A DNA stretch of 64,000 bases from Saprospiraceae bacterium UBA2329 (GTDB lineage Bacteria; Bacteroidota; Bacteroidia; Chitinophagales; Saprospiraceae): positions 32,149 to 96,148 of the forward strand of contig DDUV01000005.1 in the NCBI GenBank assembly GCA_002344975.1, written 5' to 3'. Numbering within the stretch: the first letter of the stretch is position 1; each line of letters starts with the position of its first letter. The position numbers and the translations under genes are program-made. Shown here in pieces: positions 26,026 to 34,497 of the stretch. The notes under the pieces are model-generated. The model did not search any database. It was not told where the DNA came from and saw nothing but the letters and a program-made list of their open reading frames with translations.

Positions 26026-26882
26026 GTTGATGACGTTTTTTCGGCATTGTTGCGCAGCAAAAATACCGCCGCTGCCGCTACGAACACCATGTACAACACT
26101 CCGATGGCATACGCCTGCGGGATGTCTGCCAGATCGAAACGCTGGAGCTTTCGGATGGTAAGCACGGATACCATCTGCGGCGACTGACTGCCCAAAAGCA
26201 GGGGAATCTCGTAGCTGCCCATTACGAAAATGAAGTACAGCACCAGCGTGGGGAACGACTGCCGGAGCAACACCGGCACGATGACCCGCCTTGCCGATTG
26301 CCGCGCCGTTGCGCCCAGCGTAGCCGCCAATTGGGCATATTCGCCGAGGCGTTCGCTTTGGTAAAGCTGGGCAAAAAGAATGATGAAAAACGGCGTGGCC
26401 ATGAATACATGCGCGGCGATGATGCCTATGCCCCAGGAATCATTCACCCAGTTGGGAAAGTCCTGAATGCCGCTCGTCAGTCCCAGCTTATACGCCAGCC
26501 TGGAAACAAGACCTGCTCCCGACAGCATCTGAAACACCACAAAGGCCACCACCATGGCGGGCAGCGTCAGCGGCAGGTACATCAGCCAAGACAGGCCGCC
26601 GCGTTGCCATCGCTCCGGTGCCTTCAGTACGGCTGCTAGCGCCAATACCCCCGCCAGGCCGATGCTGCACCCCGCCACCCGGAAACTGAGGCCCAGCGAA
26701 CGCCAAAACTCGCCGCCGCTGAGCACCGCCTCCCAATGGCGCAGCGTGAAGCCCTCTGCTCCCAAGCCGGCCAGCCCCATGCTGCGCAGCAATGCGTAGC
26801 CGATGCCCAAAGCAATGGGCAGCGCCGTGAGCGCAAGGAACAGCCCCAGACTTGCGTATTTGCCTTTATATATCCCAGCCAT
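26019..26882 (-). CDS. ABC transporter permease, YnjC N-terminal-half-like
   Basis: About 287 residues from the ATG at 26882 (Met-Ala-Gly-Ile-Tyr); a longer in-frame version lies within the TIGR04282 gene and is not membrane-like, so it is rejected. Six or so membrane segments and an EAA loop (Tyr-Ala-Gln-Leu-Ala-Ala-Thr-Leu-Gly-Ala near 200) mark it as an importer permease. It overlaps the preceding gene by 17 bases and the next permease by 7. It is the first of two separate subunits. Confidence 0.85.
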   Translation of the reverse strand: MAGIYKGKYASLGLFLALTALPIALGIGYALLRSMGLAGLGAEGFTLRHWEAVLSGGEFWRSLGLSFRVAGCSIGLAGVLALAAVLKAPERWQRGGLSWLMYLPLTLPAMVVAFVVFQMLSGAGLVSRLAYKLGLTSGIQDFPNWVNDSWGIGIIAAHVFMATPFFIILFAQLYQSERLGEYAQLAATLGATARQSARRVIVPVLLRQSFPTLVLYFIFVMGSYEIPLLLGSQSPQMVSVLTIRKLQRFDLADIPQAYAIGVLYMVFVAAAAVFLLRNNAEKTSSTC

Positions 26883-27456
26883 GTTTTGTCCAATCCTCTT
26901 CGTAATCAATATCGGGCAGTACGGGCAACAGGGCGCAGGACTTACCCAGCCGGCCCATTGCCTCCATTGTTTGTGAAAAAACAAGCGGCGTGCTCCATTC
27001 TATGCCGGTGAAAAGGCTCGGCTCGTACTCGCTCATTCCCAGCAGGTAGTAGCCGCCGTCGTCTGTGCCGCCGATGGCGAAATCGTGGCCGGCCAATTGT
27101 TCAAACGCCTCCTGAACGATACCGGAAGTGATGCCCGGCACGTCGCTGCCCACAATGACTGCCCGTGGGTGCAGCCGCAAAACCTCCTCAAAAGCATTGC
27201 CCATGCGCTCGCCGAGGTCGCCGTTGCATTGTGTTTTTTTGATAAAAAGGTCATTCGGCCACTCGTCGTTTTTTTCAATAAAGTCACTGTAAAACAGGTA
27301 CTTGGCTACGGGCATCGGCTCCGTCGTCTGCCGGATGCGGTGGAGCAGGGCACGGTAAATCTGCAAAGCCGTTTCATGGCCCATCGTGGCAGCGAGGCGG
27401 GTTTTTACCTGGCCGGGAACGGGATTTTTAACGAAAATAATGAGGGCGTCCCGCAT
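26866..27456 (-). CDS. TIGR04282/DUF2064 family glycosyltransferase-like protein
   Basis: The 196-residue protein has the nucleotidyl/glycosyltransferase GT-A fold of the CofC-like TIGR04282 family: Phe-Val-Lys-Asn-Pro-Val-Pro-Gly-Gln-Val-Lys-Thr-Arg-Leu at the start, Gly-Asp-Leu-Gly-Glu-Arg-Met, Gly-Ser-Asp-Val-Pro-Gly, and Gly-Gly-Thr-Asp-Asp-Gly-Gly-Tyr-Tyr-Leu-Leu-Gly. The family is annotated as arsenosugar biosynthesis glycosyltransferase from its neighbourhood in other genomes, but that role is not tested for this protein. Here it sits inside an ABC import operon, 3 bases after the binding protein and overlapping the permease. It could transfer a sugar or nucleotide group to the transported substrate. 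Confidence 0.85.
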   Translation of the reverse strand: MRDALIIFVKNPVPGQVKTRLAATMGHETALQIYRALLHRIRQTTEPMPVAKYLFYSDFIEKNDEWPNDLFIKKTQCNGDLGERMGNAFEEVLRLHPRAVIVGSDVPGITSGIVQEAFEQLAGHDFAIGGTDDGGYYLLGMSEYEPSLFTGIEWSTPLVFSQTMEAMGRLGKSCALLPVLPDIDYEEDWTKHGWDI

Positions 27457-27459
27457 GGC

Positions 27460-28668
27460 TTACCGTTCGATGATTTGCTCGCGGAAGTCCTTGGCCAGCC
27501 GAATCATGTACTCCGGAGCGGGTTCCTTGAGTGCGCGGGATTGCATTTCGGCACGGGATGGAGCGTATTTTCTGGCGGCGAGATTTTCAAAGCGCTGCTT
27601 CCAGTCGCCGGGCAGCTTGCTTGGGTCGAGCACGGTGCCGTCGCCCCATGCCTCCTGTTTTTGTTTTTCCCATTGGGCCTCCGGTGAAAGGAGGAAATTG
27701 GCCACTATCATGGCGCCCGCTTTGTTGCCCGATAGTTTGGGAATGCCCATGTAGTGCGAGTTCTGGATGCTGCCGAAATCGGGCACATAAGCCCTTGCTG
27801 TGGGCGGAAACAAACCCTGCCCCACCTTGCTGTCCACCTCGTTGTCGTTGTTGGTGAGGGTGAACCAGAGTTCGCCGTTGGAAAAAAGCTGGTGCATGGG
27901 GGAGCGGGAATCCGGGAAGGTCTTGCCCTGTTTCCAGAGATAAGGTTGTATGTCCCGGAGGTAGTCCCAGAGTTGAGCGCTGTATTGCCCGTATTTCGCC
28001 TCGTCGAATGGGCCGTCGAGGGCATTGCCGCCGCCGGCAATGTCAATGAGCAGCGACTTGAGGAAGGTCAGTCCGGTGAACTGCGTATCGAAGGTGAACT
28101 TTCCGGGGTGTGCTTTCACAAAGTCTGCCAGTTGCGCCCGGGTGCGGGGCGGGTCTTTCACGAACTCGCTGTTGTAAATCAGCGTCATCTGCACGTTGCC
28201 CCAGGGACATTCGTAGCCGTTCACGGGCTGCTGGAAATCGGTATTGATAAAAGGATTTTGAAAATCAATGAATTGAGCATTGGGCAGCCGCTCGGTCCAG
28301 GGGCCGAACAGGGCGTCAATCTGGCGAAGCTGATAAAAGGTCTCGCCGTTGATCCACATCAGGTCGAGTTCACCGACAGATTTCCCGGCTTCCATTTCGG
28401 TCATCAGCGTTTGCACGATGGTGTTGCCCTGTCCGGAGGCGATTTCGAGCGTGATGCTGAACTGCTGCTTCACTGCCGGGGCCACATACTGCTGCATGTA
28501 GGCGTTGATGAGCGGGTCGCCCTGCCACATCATCAGTTGGACGGTGCTGCCTTTGGCTTGTTCGATCACTTGCTCCCAGGGGAGGCGGGTAGGATCGGCT
28601 TCGTGGCTTGGCTGCGGATTGTTGCAGGCTGTCAGAAAGAGGTGCGCAAGAAGGAGGAATCGCTGCAT
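27460..28668 (-). CDS. YnjB-like ABC transporter substrate-binding lipoprotein
   Basis: The 402-residue protein has a short signal and lipobox with Cys15 (Leu-Thr-Ala-Cys). It lines up with E. coli YnjB along most of its length: Trp-x-Gly-Asp-x-x-Ile-Asn-x-Tyr early, Asp-Leu-x-Trp-Ile/Val-Asn-Gly-Glu-x-Phe, Pro-Trp-Gly-x-x-Gln-Met/Leu-Thr, Tyr-Leu-Trp-Lys/Arg-Gly-Lys-x-Phe-Pro, and near the end Val-Ala-Asn-Phe-Leu-Leu-Ser-Pro-x-Ala-Gln. The comparison is from memory of the E. coli sequence. The ligand is unknown even for YnjB. It is anchored outside the inner membrane and hands substrate to the permeases. It is 87 bases downstream of the TonB receptor and begins the coupled cluster. Confidence 0.85.
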   Translation of the reverse strand: MQRFLLLAHLFLTACNNPQPSHEADPTRLPWEQVIEQAKGSTVQLMMWQGDPLINAYMQQYVAPAVKQQFSITLEIASGQGNTIVQTLMTEMEAGKSVGELDLMWINGETFYQLRQIDALFGPWTERLPNAQFIDFQNPFINTDFQQPVNGYECPWGNVQMTLIYNSEFVKDPPRTRAQLADFVKAHPGKFTFDTQFTGLTFLKSLLIDIAGGGNALDGPFDEAKYGQYSAQLWDYLRDIQPYLWKQGKTFPDSRSPMHQLFSNGELWFTLTNNDNEVDSKVGQGLFPPTARAYVPDFGSIQNSHYMGIPKLSGNKAGAMIVANFLLSPEAQWEKQKQEAWGDGTVLDPSKLPGDWKQRFENLAARKYAPSRAEMQSRALKEPAPEYMIRLAKDFREQIIER

Positions 28669-28755
28669 GATGAGTAAAAAATTAAACCCAGAAATCGAGC
28701 TTGGCAGGTAGCTGCACCGCAGGCTGCAAGCATCATCGGCCCCAAATATCGCATT

Positions 28756-31731
28756 TTAAAACAACCACCTGGCCCCAAACTGGAATTGCCTCGGCGCTCC
28801 GGCGTTTTTCTCCACGATGCCCCGCGCTCTGCCGCCCACCTGAATCTGGTTGCTTTGGGTGGCGTTGTTGCTGTACCCGCTCAGGTTGACAGTATTGAGG
28901 ATATTGAAAACATCGGCGCGCAATTCCAATTGGTGTTTGCCCACCGGCAGCTTGTATTGCAAACCCAGATCGAACACCTTCGACCAGGGCAGGCGGTCGC
29001 TGTTGCGGCTTTCGCCGGGATGGCGGTCGCTGTTGCCCACATACGCATCACCGAAGGAGGCGCCGTCGCCGTTGAGGTCGGTAGTGCCGTAGAGCAGTGC
29101 GTCGGGGATGCGATTGACGGGCTGCCCGCTTTGCACCAAACCGGCCAGCGTAACGCCCAGCCCGCCTGTTGGAAACCAACTGAGGATGCCGTTGAAAATA
29201 TGGCGCCGGTCGTTGATGCTTGGCCCCCACTCGGCCTCAAAGTCATTGCCGTCCATGGCGCGGAAGTTGATGTCCTCGGTGTTGTTTTCCAGATACGACA
29301 AAGTGTAATTGATGCGCCATGCGAGTTTGCCATCGCCCCGGTCCTGTTGCAAATTGAAACTTGCGCCATAATACCTGCTCTCGCCTTCGGTTTCGGACAT
29401 CACCACATTGCGAGCCACGCCGAAAACCTGGCTGCCGTCTATCAGCGCGTAGCGGCCGTTGATGATGGGGATGGGGCGTGTGGCATCTGCCTCGGCGGGA
29501 GTGCGCACCGTTACATTATCCGGGTTGGCAATGGGGTAGGCTGCTGCGGCGTTGAGGTTGCGCAGGCGGAAGAGATTTTGGGAGCGGTTGTGTACCAAGT
29601 CCACATAAAACAGCCGTTTTTCATTCCATTGCAACTGATAGCCCAGCGCCATTTGCCGGGTGAGCGGGTTGTCGTAGCCATTGGGATTGAGGATGCGGCG
29701 TTCGTTGCTGAACACGCCCTCCCGCTGCCCTTGCAGACTCCCGAAACCAGGCCCTTTCAGGTACTCCACGTTGGCCGTGCTGCCGCTCAGGTTGCCGTCG
29801 AAGGTGATGCGGTCTATGTTGGTATCTGTCGGCAGGAGGCCGAGGGCGACGAATTGCTCCAACTGACGTTTGTAATCTGCCGAGGTCGTATTTTGCTGCA
29901 AAGCATCGCTGTAAACGGCATAGAGGATTTTGTCGTAAAAAATGCCGTAGCCGCCCCGCAGCGAACTGCGCCGCCCCAACTGATAGTTGAAGTTGAAACG
30001 AGGCGCGAGGTTGTTCAGGTCGCCTTGCTCGCTGCCGCCTTTGGAGAGGTTGTCGTAGTCGTAGCGCAGCCCCAGCGTAAGGTTCAGGCGATCAGAGAGG
30101 GTAAACTGGTCTTCGAGATAAAGGGACAAAATATTTTGCGTTTTGCCGAAAGAGGCCGGTCGCAGTTCCACATTGTAATTCAAAACCTGCACATCGGCGG
30201 GAATGTCGTTCACATTGAGATTGCTGCCCAGGGCAGATTCCCGGAGTTGCGAGAGTTGTTGTGCGGTGAGTTTCACGGTGTAATTGCCGTTGACGTTTCC
30301 GCCGCCGAGCAAGCCATGACGGGCCGAAACGATGCCGAAACCGCCCTTCAAGGTGTGGCGACGGGCGTAGTATTTGAATTTTTGCAACAACTGCACCGTG
30401 TTTTCCGTGGCGTCGAAAATATAACCCGGATGCCCCAGCACGGCTACAGCCTGTTCGGACGGATCAAGCACGACGACTTGTGGGCTGCCTTCGTTGGCCG
30501 CTCTGCCGTAATTCCAGCGGAAGCGGGCGTACTGAAGATTGGTTTCTGAACTGAAACGACCGCTCACATAAGTATTTTTGGAGGCCAGCAGCAGGGAATT
30601 TCTATCCTGAAAATTGCCGGAGGAGGGAAATCCCACGCCGCCTTCCAAACCGCCGCCCTGTCGCTCTATGGCTACCATGCCCACATTGGCCCGGATGGAG
30701 GAGCGAAATTTGGAACTCCAAATCTGGTCTATTTTACCCGACAGGTAGGTGAAGCGGTTTTTGCCGCGCACCGTCTCGTTCACGCCGAGGGCAGGCGAGT
30801 TCAGGAGGTTGTCTTTCAGGTCGGTGGTATGCTCCAGATTGAGGTAGTAAAAGGTCTTGTCTTTACGGATGGCGCCGCCGAATCCCAGGCCGGCCTGATA
30901 GCGCTGGAAGCCGTCTTTGACAAAATTGCCCGACAGGTCTCGCTGTGCAAAGGGCGAGCGCGCATCGAGGGCCGGGCCGGGCCGGTTGACGATGAATGCC
31001 TCGCCGCTGAACTCATTGCCACCGGAGCGGGTGGTGATGTTGACGACGCCGTTGTTGGTCAGGCCGTATTCGGCAGAGTAGTTGTTTGTCAGTACGGTGA
31101 TGTCTTTGGCAAACCCGACGGGCATGGCAAATTTCTGGCCGCCGAGGAAGCGTTCATTATTGTCTAACCCGTCAATCAAGTAGCTGGTAAACAAAGGATT
31201 GGCGCCGTTGATGCTCACGTTGGGCGCTTCGGGGTAGAAGCCGGTAGCCTGCGAAACATTGGGCAGGCGATACAGCGCTCGTGTGATGTCTCGTCCTTCA
31301 ATGGGCAGTGCTTCGATTTCTTTTTTGGAAAGCTCGAAGGAGACCTCCGCATCGGTGCGGTTGATTTTGGCGGAGGATGCCGCCCTGACGGTCACTTCTC
31401 CCAGAGATACCGTTGTTTCAGAGAGTACCATCTGCACGGTGCGGTTTTCGTTGGAGCGCAGGTTGATGAGGTCGGATTGGGCGGCCTGATAAGGCAAAAA
31501 ATCAGGTATCAGTACCCTGTAGCCGTCCACCACGGGCAGCGAGCGAAAAACGGCCCGGCCCTGAGCGTTGGTTTCTGTGGTTTGTTCAATCCCCCATGTA
31601 GCATTTTTCAGTTGAACCGGAGCATTGGCTACCGGCCGGTTTTGAGGGTCGAGGACGGAAACGGTGAGGTCTTCCTGAGCGAGGAGTGTTGTGACAAAGA
31701 GTGTCAGGATCATCCATAAAAAAAGTCGCAT
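28756..31731 (-). CDS. TonB-dependent receptor with carboxypeptidase-regulatory domain (Oar-like)
   Basis: From the ATG at 31731 the product has 991 residues with a signal peptide (about 1-18). Residues about 20-105 form a carboxypeptidase regulatory-like beta-sandwich, then a plug domain (about 125-235) with Gly-x-Asp-Ile-Thr-Arg and Ile-Asp-Gly-Leu-Asp-Asn-Asn, followed by a long beta-barrel ending in Phe. It resembles Oar-like receptors of Bacteroidota. It imports a ligand across the outer membrane using TonB. It is followed 87 bases later by the YnjB gene, so it plausibly delivers the ligand to the ABC importer. No SusD partner is present, which argues against a polysaccharide. Confidence 0.9.
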   Translation of the reverse strand: MRLFLWMILTLFVTTLLAQEDLTVSVLDPQNRPVANAPVQLKNATWGIEQTTETNAQGRAVFRSLPVVDGYRVLIPDFLPYQAAQSDLINLRSNENRTVQMVLSETTVSLGEVTVRAASSAKINRTDAEVSFELSKKEIEALPIEGRDITRALYRLPNVSQATGFYPEAPNVSINGANPLFTSYLIDGLDNNERFLGGQKFAMPVGFAKDITVLTNNYSAEYGLTNNGVVNITTRSGGNEFSGEAFIVNRPGPALDARSPFAQRDLSGNFVKDGFQRYQAGLGFGGAIRKDKTFYYLNLEHTTDLKDNLLNSPALGVNETVRGKNRFTYLSGKIDQIWSSKFRSSIRANVGMVAIERQGGGLEGGVGFPSSGNFQDRNSLLLASKNTYVSGRFSSETNLQYARFRWNYGRAANEGSPQVVVLDPSEQAVAVLGHPGYIFDATENTVQLLQKFKYYARRHTLKGGFGIVSARHGLLGGGNVNGNYTVKLTAQQLSQLRESALGSNLNVNDIPADVQVLNYNVELRPASFGKTQNILSLYLEDQFTLSDRLNLTLGLRYDYDNLSKGGSEQGDLNNLAPRFNFNYQLGRRSSLRGGYGIFYDKILYAVYSDALQQNTTSADYKRQLEQFVALGLLPTDTNIDRITFDGNLSGSTANVEYLKGPGFGSLQGQREGVFSNERRILNPNGYDNPLTRQMALGYQLQWNEKRLFYVDLVHNRSQNLFRLRNLNAAAAYPIANPDNVTVRTPAEADATRPIPIINGRYALIDGSQVFGVARNVVMSETEGESRYYGASFNLQQDRGDGKLAWRINYTLSYLENNTEDINFRAMDGNDFEAEWGPSINDRRHIFNGILSWFPTGGLGVTLAGLVQSGQPVNRIPDALLYGTTDLNGDGASFGDAYVGNSDRHPGESRNSDRLPWSKVFDLGLQYKLPVGKHQLELRADVFNILNTVNLSGYSNNATQSNQIQVGGRARGIVEKNAGAPRQFQFGARWLF

Positions 31732-32040
31732 AAAACGTTGTTTTTGAGTTTTGTAAGGAAAATAAAAACACAGGCCGGGAGACAAAAACCGGTGCGTCTG
31801 TTATTGCAAACACTGCGTACTTGGTGGCGAAGAAAAGTAAAACCTGACAGGAATCGCGTGAAATTTTTGTAATAATTTGATCGGCCGGAGAGCGTATCGT
31901 CGAAAAAAAAGTGAAAACATTTGTCAGGAATGACCAGCTGCCGCCACCCATTACCGGCAACGGATGCGTGGCACTATGGGATGTTGCGGACTCAATATAA
32001 ATTTACACATGGTCGTTTTTTTATCTTCAAATCACGAAAA

Positions 32041-32781
32041 ATGTTCAAAACACTTTCTTTTCTGGTCGTTTTCATGGTGGCTTCCGCCAATCTGGCCGCT
32101 CAAAAGCCGGTGCAACACGATATCTGGGACGCGCTGCTCAAAAAACATGTGCGCAAAGACGGTTTTGTGGACTACAAGGGCTTTGTGAAAGACAGCGCCC
32201 GGCTCAACCAGTATTTGGAGGTCTTGTCGTCGGCGCACCCGCAATCATCCTGGTCGAGGGCCGAGCAAATGGCGTACTGGATCAATGCTTACAATGCGTT
32301 CACTGTCAAGCTCATCGTGCAACACTATCCGGTGGCAAGCATCAAAGACATCAAAAAAGGCATCCCATTGGTGAATAGTGTGTGGGATATTAAGTTCATA
32401 CACATTCAGGACAAAACCTACGACCTGAACAACATTGAGCACGACATCCTGCGCCCGCAGTTCAAAGACGCCCGCATACACGCCGCCATCAACTGCGCTT
32501 CTTATTCCTGCCCGCGCCTGCACAACGAAGCCTTCACTGCCGCAAAATTGGAGCAGCAATTGGAGGCCGTCACCCGCAGTTTTGTGAATGATCCGCTGCG
32601 CAACAGAATCAAGGCCGACAGAGCCGAGCTTTCCGCTATTTTCAATTGGTTCGGCGGCGATTTCAAACGAGACGCAGGCTCCGTGAGAGCGTTTGTCAAC
32701 AAGTATGCCCAAGTCAAGGTTAAAGACACGGGCAAAATCACTTTTATAGACTATGACTGGAGCCTCAACGACGTCAAATAA
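32041..32781 (+). CDS. DUF547 domain secreted protein
   Basis: From the ATG at 32041 the product has 246 residues with a signal peptide (about 1-20). It matches DUF547: Met-Ala-Tyr-Trp-Ile-Asn-Ala-Tyr-Asn-Ala-Phe near residue 79, Ile-His-Ala-Ala-Ile-Asn-Cys-Ala-Ser near 150, and a Cys-Pro-x-Leu pair. The Cys plus His pattern recalls a papain-like or transglutaminase fold, but no activity is established. It is a single gene divergent from the TonB receptor. The 40 in-frame codons upstream are not signal-like and were left out. Confidence 0.85.
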   Translation: MFKTLSFLVVFMVASANLAAQKPVQHDIWDALLKKHVRKDGFVDYKGFVKDSARLNQYLEVLSSAHPQSSWSRAEQMAYWINAYNAFTVKLIVQHYPVASIKDIKKGIPLVNSVWDIKFIHIQDKTYDLNNIEHDILRPQFKDARIHAAINCASYSCPRLHNEAFTAAKLEQQLEAVTRSFVNDPLRNRIKADRAELSAIFNWFGGDFKRDAGSVRAFVNKYAQVKVKDTGKITFIDYDWSLNDVK

Positions 32782-33101
32782 TCCAACACAATAATGCCCG
32801 GCAGCAAGACGATGAGGTCTCGAACGCATCCCTGCTGTCTGATGAACTCGCCAGACGATTGGAACGGCGGATTCTGAAAAAATCAGATGGGCAGGAAGCC
32901 CCCTCACAAGGGAAGTAATTTTGTATTGAATAAGTATGAACCCGAAGCATACCAGTGCTAAAGCATTAACTTTTGAAAAGACCGTGAACCAAGCTAAATG
33001 ATCGAAAAACCTATGTAAGTAACAAGGATTATTCATGTATTTGGAAGGGGAAAATTGACCTTAAAGCCATAACTTATTCAATATTTTTTCGCCACAGTTG
33101 A
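32782..33101. other. Intergenic region with a coding-like remnant
   Basis: No intact gene is seen. From about 32786 to 32916 one plus-strand frame stays open for over 40 codons with a polar, helix-like composition (Leu-Ser-Asp-Glu-Leu-Ala-Arg-Arg-Leu-Glu-Arg-Arg) but has no start codon and may be a decayed gene end. A TAATTTTG box at 32916-32923 resembles a -7 element without a -33. A 21-codon ORF at 32936-33001 has nothing to support it. Confidence 0.5.
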
Positions 33102-33133
33102 TTTGTTGCTTTCGCGCAAGCTGATTACTTTTG
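33102..33133 (+). promoter_or_regulatory. Strong consensus promoter upstream of mreB
   Basis: The -7 box TACTTTTG at 33126-33133 matches TAnnTTTG exactly and TTTG at 33102-33105 lies 20 bases upstream. It is followed about 85 bases later by an intrinsic terminator rather than an ORF. Confidence 0.75.
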
Positions 33134-33138
33134 TAGCC

Positions 33139-33251
33139 GAAAGAAAGGAAAAGTCAAAATCCACAGTTGGATCAAGAATTACAAGATTGTTTTCATTTGG
33201 TTTTTTGGGGTTATACAAGAGGCAATTCAATAAGGATTGCCTCCTTTTTTT
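33139..33251 (+). ncRNA. Candidate small RNA or mre leader transcript, about 113 nt
   Basis: A consensus promoter ends at 33133 and a strong terminator ends at 33251; no ORF between them looks real. The start near 33139 is an estimate from box-to-start distance. The RNA would be followed by 169 bases before the mreB ATG, so it could be a free small RNA or an attenuated 5' leader of the mre operon. The sequence matches no RNA family that I can name. A 99-codon ORF (33103-33402) runs over the terminator and has low-complexity composition, so it is not taken as a gene. Confidence 0.55.
33219..33251 (+). terminator. Intrinsic terminator before mreB
   Basis: GAGGCAAT (33219-33226) pairs perfectly with ATTGCCTC (33236-33243) around a 9-base loop and is followed by C and seven Ts. 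This is a textbook terminator located inside the upstream region of mreB. Confidence 0.8.
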
Positions 33252-33420
33252 GTGCAGGCGCCGAGAAACAAATAAAAACTCCGCGACAATACAACAATCC
33301 GAAGAATTTCCGTTCTTTGCGCTGGAAATGAGCGAAGGTCTTGCTTTTGCCTCATCAGAAACACATTTTGCACGGGAAACAAACCCGGAAGCAGGTATTT
33401 AAAACAGGGAAGAACCTTCC

Positions 33421-34452
33421 ATGGGATTATTCAGCTTTTTTCGCCAGGAATTGGCGATTGACTTAGGGACAGCCAATACGCTCATCATTCAGGATGACAA
33501 AGTAGTGGTGGACGAACCGTCCATCGTAGCTATAGACAGAAAAACCAACTCGACCATCGCAGTGGGTAAACGGGCTATGCAAATGCACGAAAAAACCCAC
33601 GAGGACATCAAAACCGTTCGCCCGCTGAAAGATGGCGTCATTGCCGATTTTCAGGCTGCCGAAAGCATGATCGAAGGCTTGATCGGTATGATCGGCAAGC
33701 GGCGCCGATTTTTCTCGCACCTCAAAATGGTCATCTGCATCCCCTCCGGCATCACCGAAGTGGAAAAACGCGCAGTGTTCGATTCCGCAGACCATGTGGA
33801 CTCTAAAGAAACTTACCTCATCCATGAGCCTATGGCCGCCGCGCTGGGCATTGGCCTCAATGTGGAAGAACCGGTAGGCAACATGATTATTGACATTGGG
33901 GGCGGCACCACTGAAATTGCAGTCATTGCACTTTCCGGCATCGTCTGCGACCAGTCCATCCGCATTGCCGGCGACGAACTCACCAACGACATTGTGAGCT
34001 ACATGAAGCGCCAGCACAATATTCTCATCGGTGAGCGCACTGCCGAGCAAATCAAAATCAACGTCGGTTCGGCGCTGCCTGAATTGGAAGACGGGCCGGA
34101 AGATTATGCCGTGAATGGCCGCGACCTGATGACTGGTATCCCCAAGCAAATAAAAGTAGGGTACGCCGAAATTGCTCATTGTTTGGACAAGTCTATTGCC
34201 AAAATTGAAGATGCCGTACTCAAGGCATTGGAACTGACGCCACCCGAACTTGCCGCCGATATTTATCTCACGGGTTTGTATCTCACGGGGGGCGGGGCCT
34301 TGTTGCGCGGTTTGGACAAGCGGCTTTCTGCCAAAACCAAACTCAATGTACACATTCCCGAAGACCCTCTGCGCGCAGTAGTGCGCGGCACGGGAATTGC
34401 CTTGAAAAATACAGACCGATTCGCCTTCCTCATAGACAGGAGGAGCGTCTGA
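33421..34452 (+). CDS. mreB: Rod shape-determining protein MreB
   Basis: The 343-residue protein is a bacterial actin of normal length. It has the N-terminal membrane-binding Phe-rich start, phosphate 1 motif Asp-Leu-Gly-Thr-Ala-Asn-Thr, Pro-Leu-Lys-Asp-Gly-Val-Ile-Ala-Asp, and phosphate 2 motif Asp-Ile-Gly-Gly-Gly-Thr-Thr-Glu. It polymerises under the membrane and positions the elongasome. It starts the mreB-mreC-mreD-mrdA series, all on the plus strand with short gaps. The long upstream region contains a terminator hairpin that may regulate it. Confidence 0.97.
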   Translation: MGLFSFFRQELAIDLGTANTLIIQDDKVVVDEPSIVAIDRKTNSTIAVGKRAMQMHEKTHEDIKTVRPLKDGVIADFQAAESMIEGLIGMIGKRRRFFSHLKMVICIPSGITEVEKRAVFDSADHVDSKETYLIHEPMAAALGIGLNVEEPVGNMIIDIGGGTTEIAVIALSGIVCDQSIRIAGDELTNDIVSYMKRQHNILIGERTAEQIKINVGSALPELEDGPEDYAVNGRDLMTGIPKQIKVGYAEIAHCLDKSIAKIEDAVLKALELTPPELAADIYLTGLYLTGGGALLRGLDKRLSAKTKLNVHIPEDPLRAVVRGTGIALKNTDRFAFLIDRRSV

Positions 34453-34497
34453 TGCAGCCCTCTGGCGCATCGGCCTCCCGGATAAACTGCAAACGCT

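Noticed and set aside
28669..28755. Terminator between the TonB receptor and ynjB-like gene
   Set aside because: The stretch has repeated GCAGC words but no true inverted repeat on one strand, so readthrough is likely.
32936..33001. 21-codon ORF after a TAATTTTG box
   Set aside because: No -33 box at the right distance and no amino acid bias or conserved context.
32245..33036. 263-codon minus-strand ORF opposite DUF547
   Set aside because: Shadow of the DUF547 gene on the other strand; the protein has no recognisable motif.
33103..33402. 99-codon ORF upstream of mreB
   Set aside because: It runs through an intrinsic terminator and its start lies inside the promoter; composition is unlike neighbouring genes.
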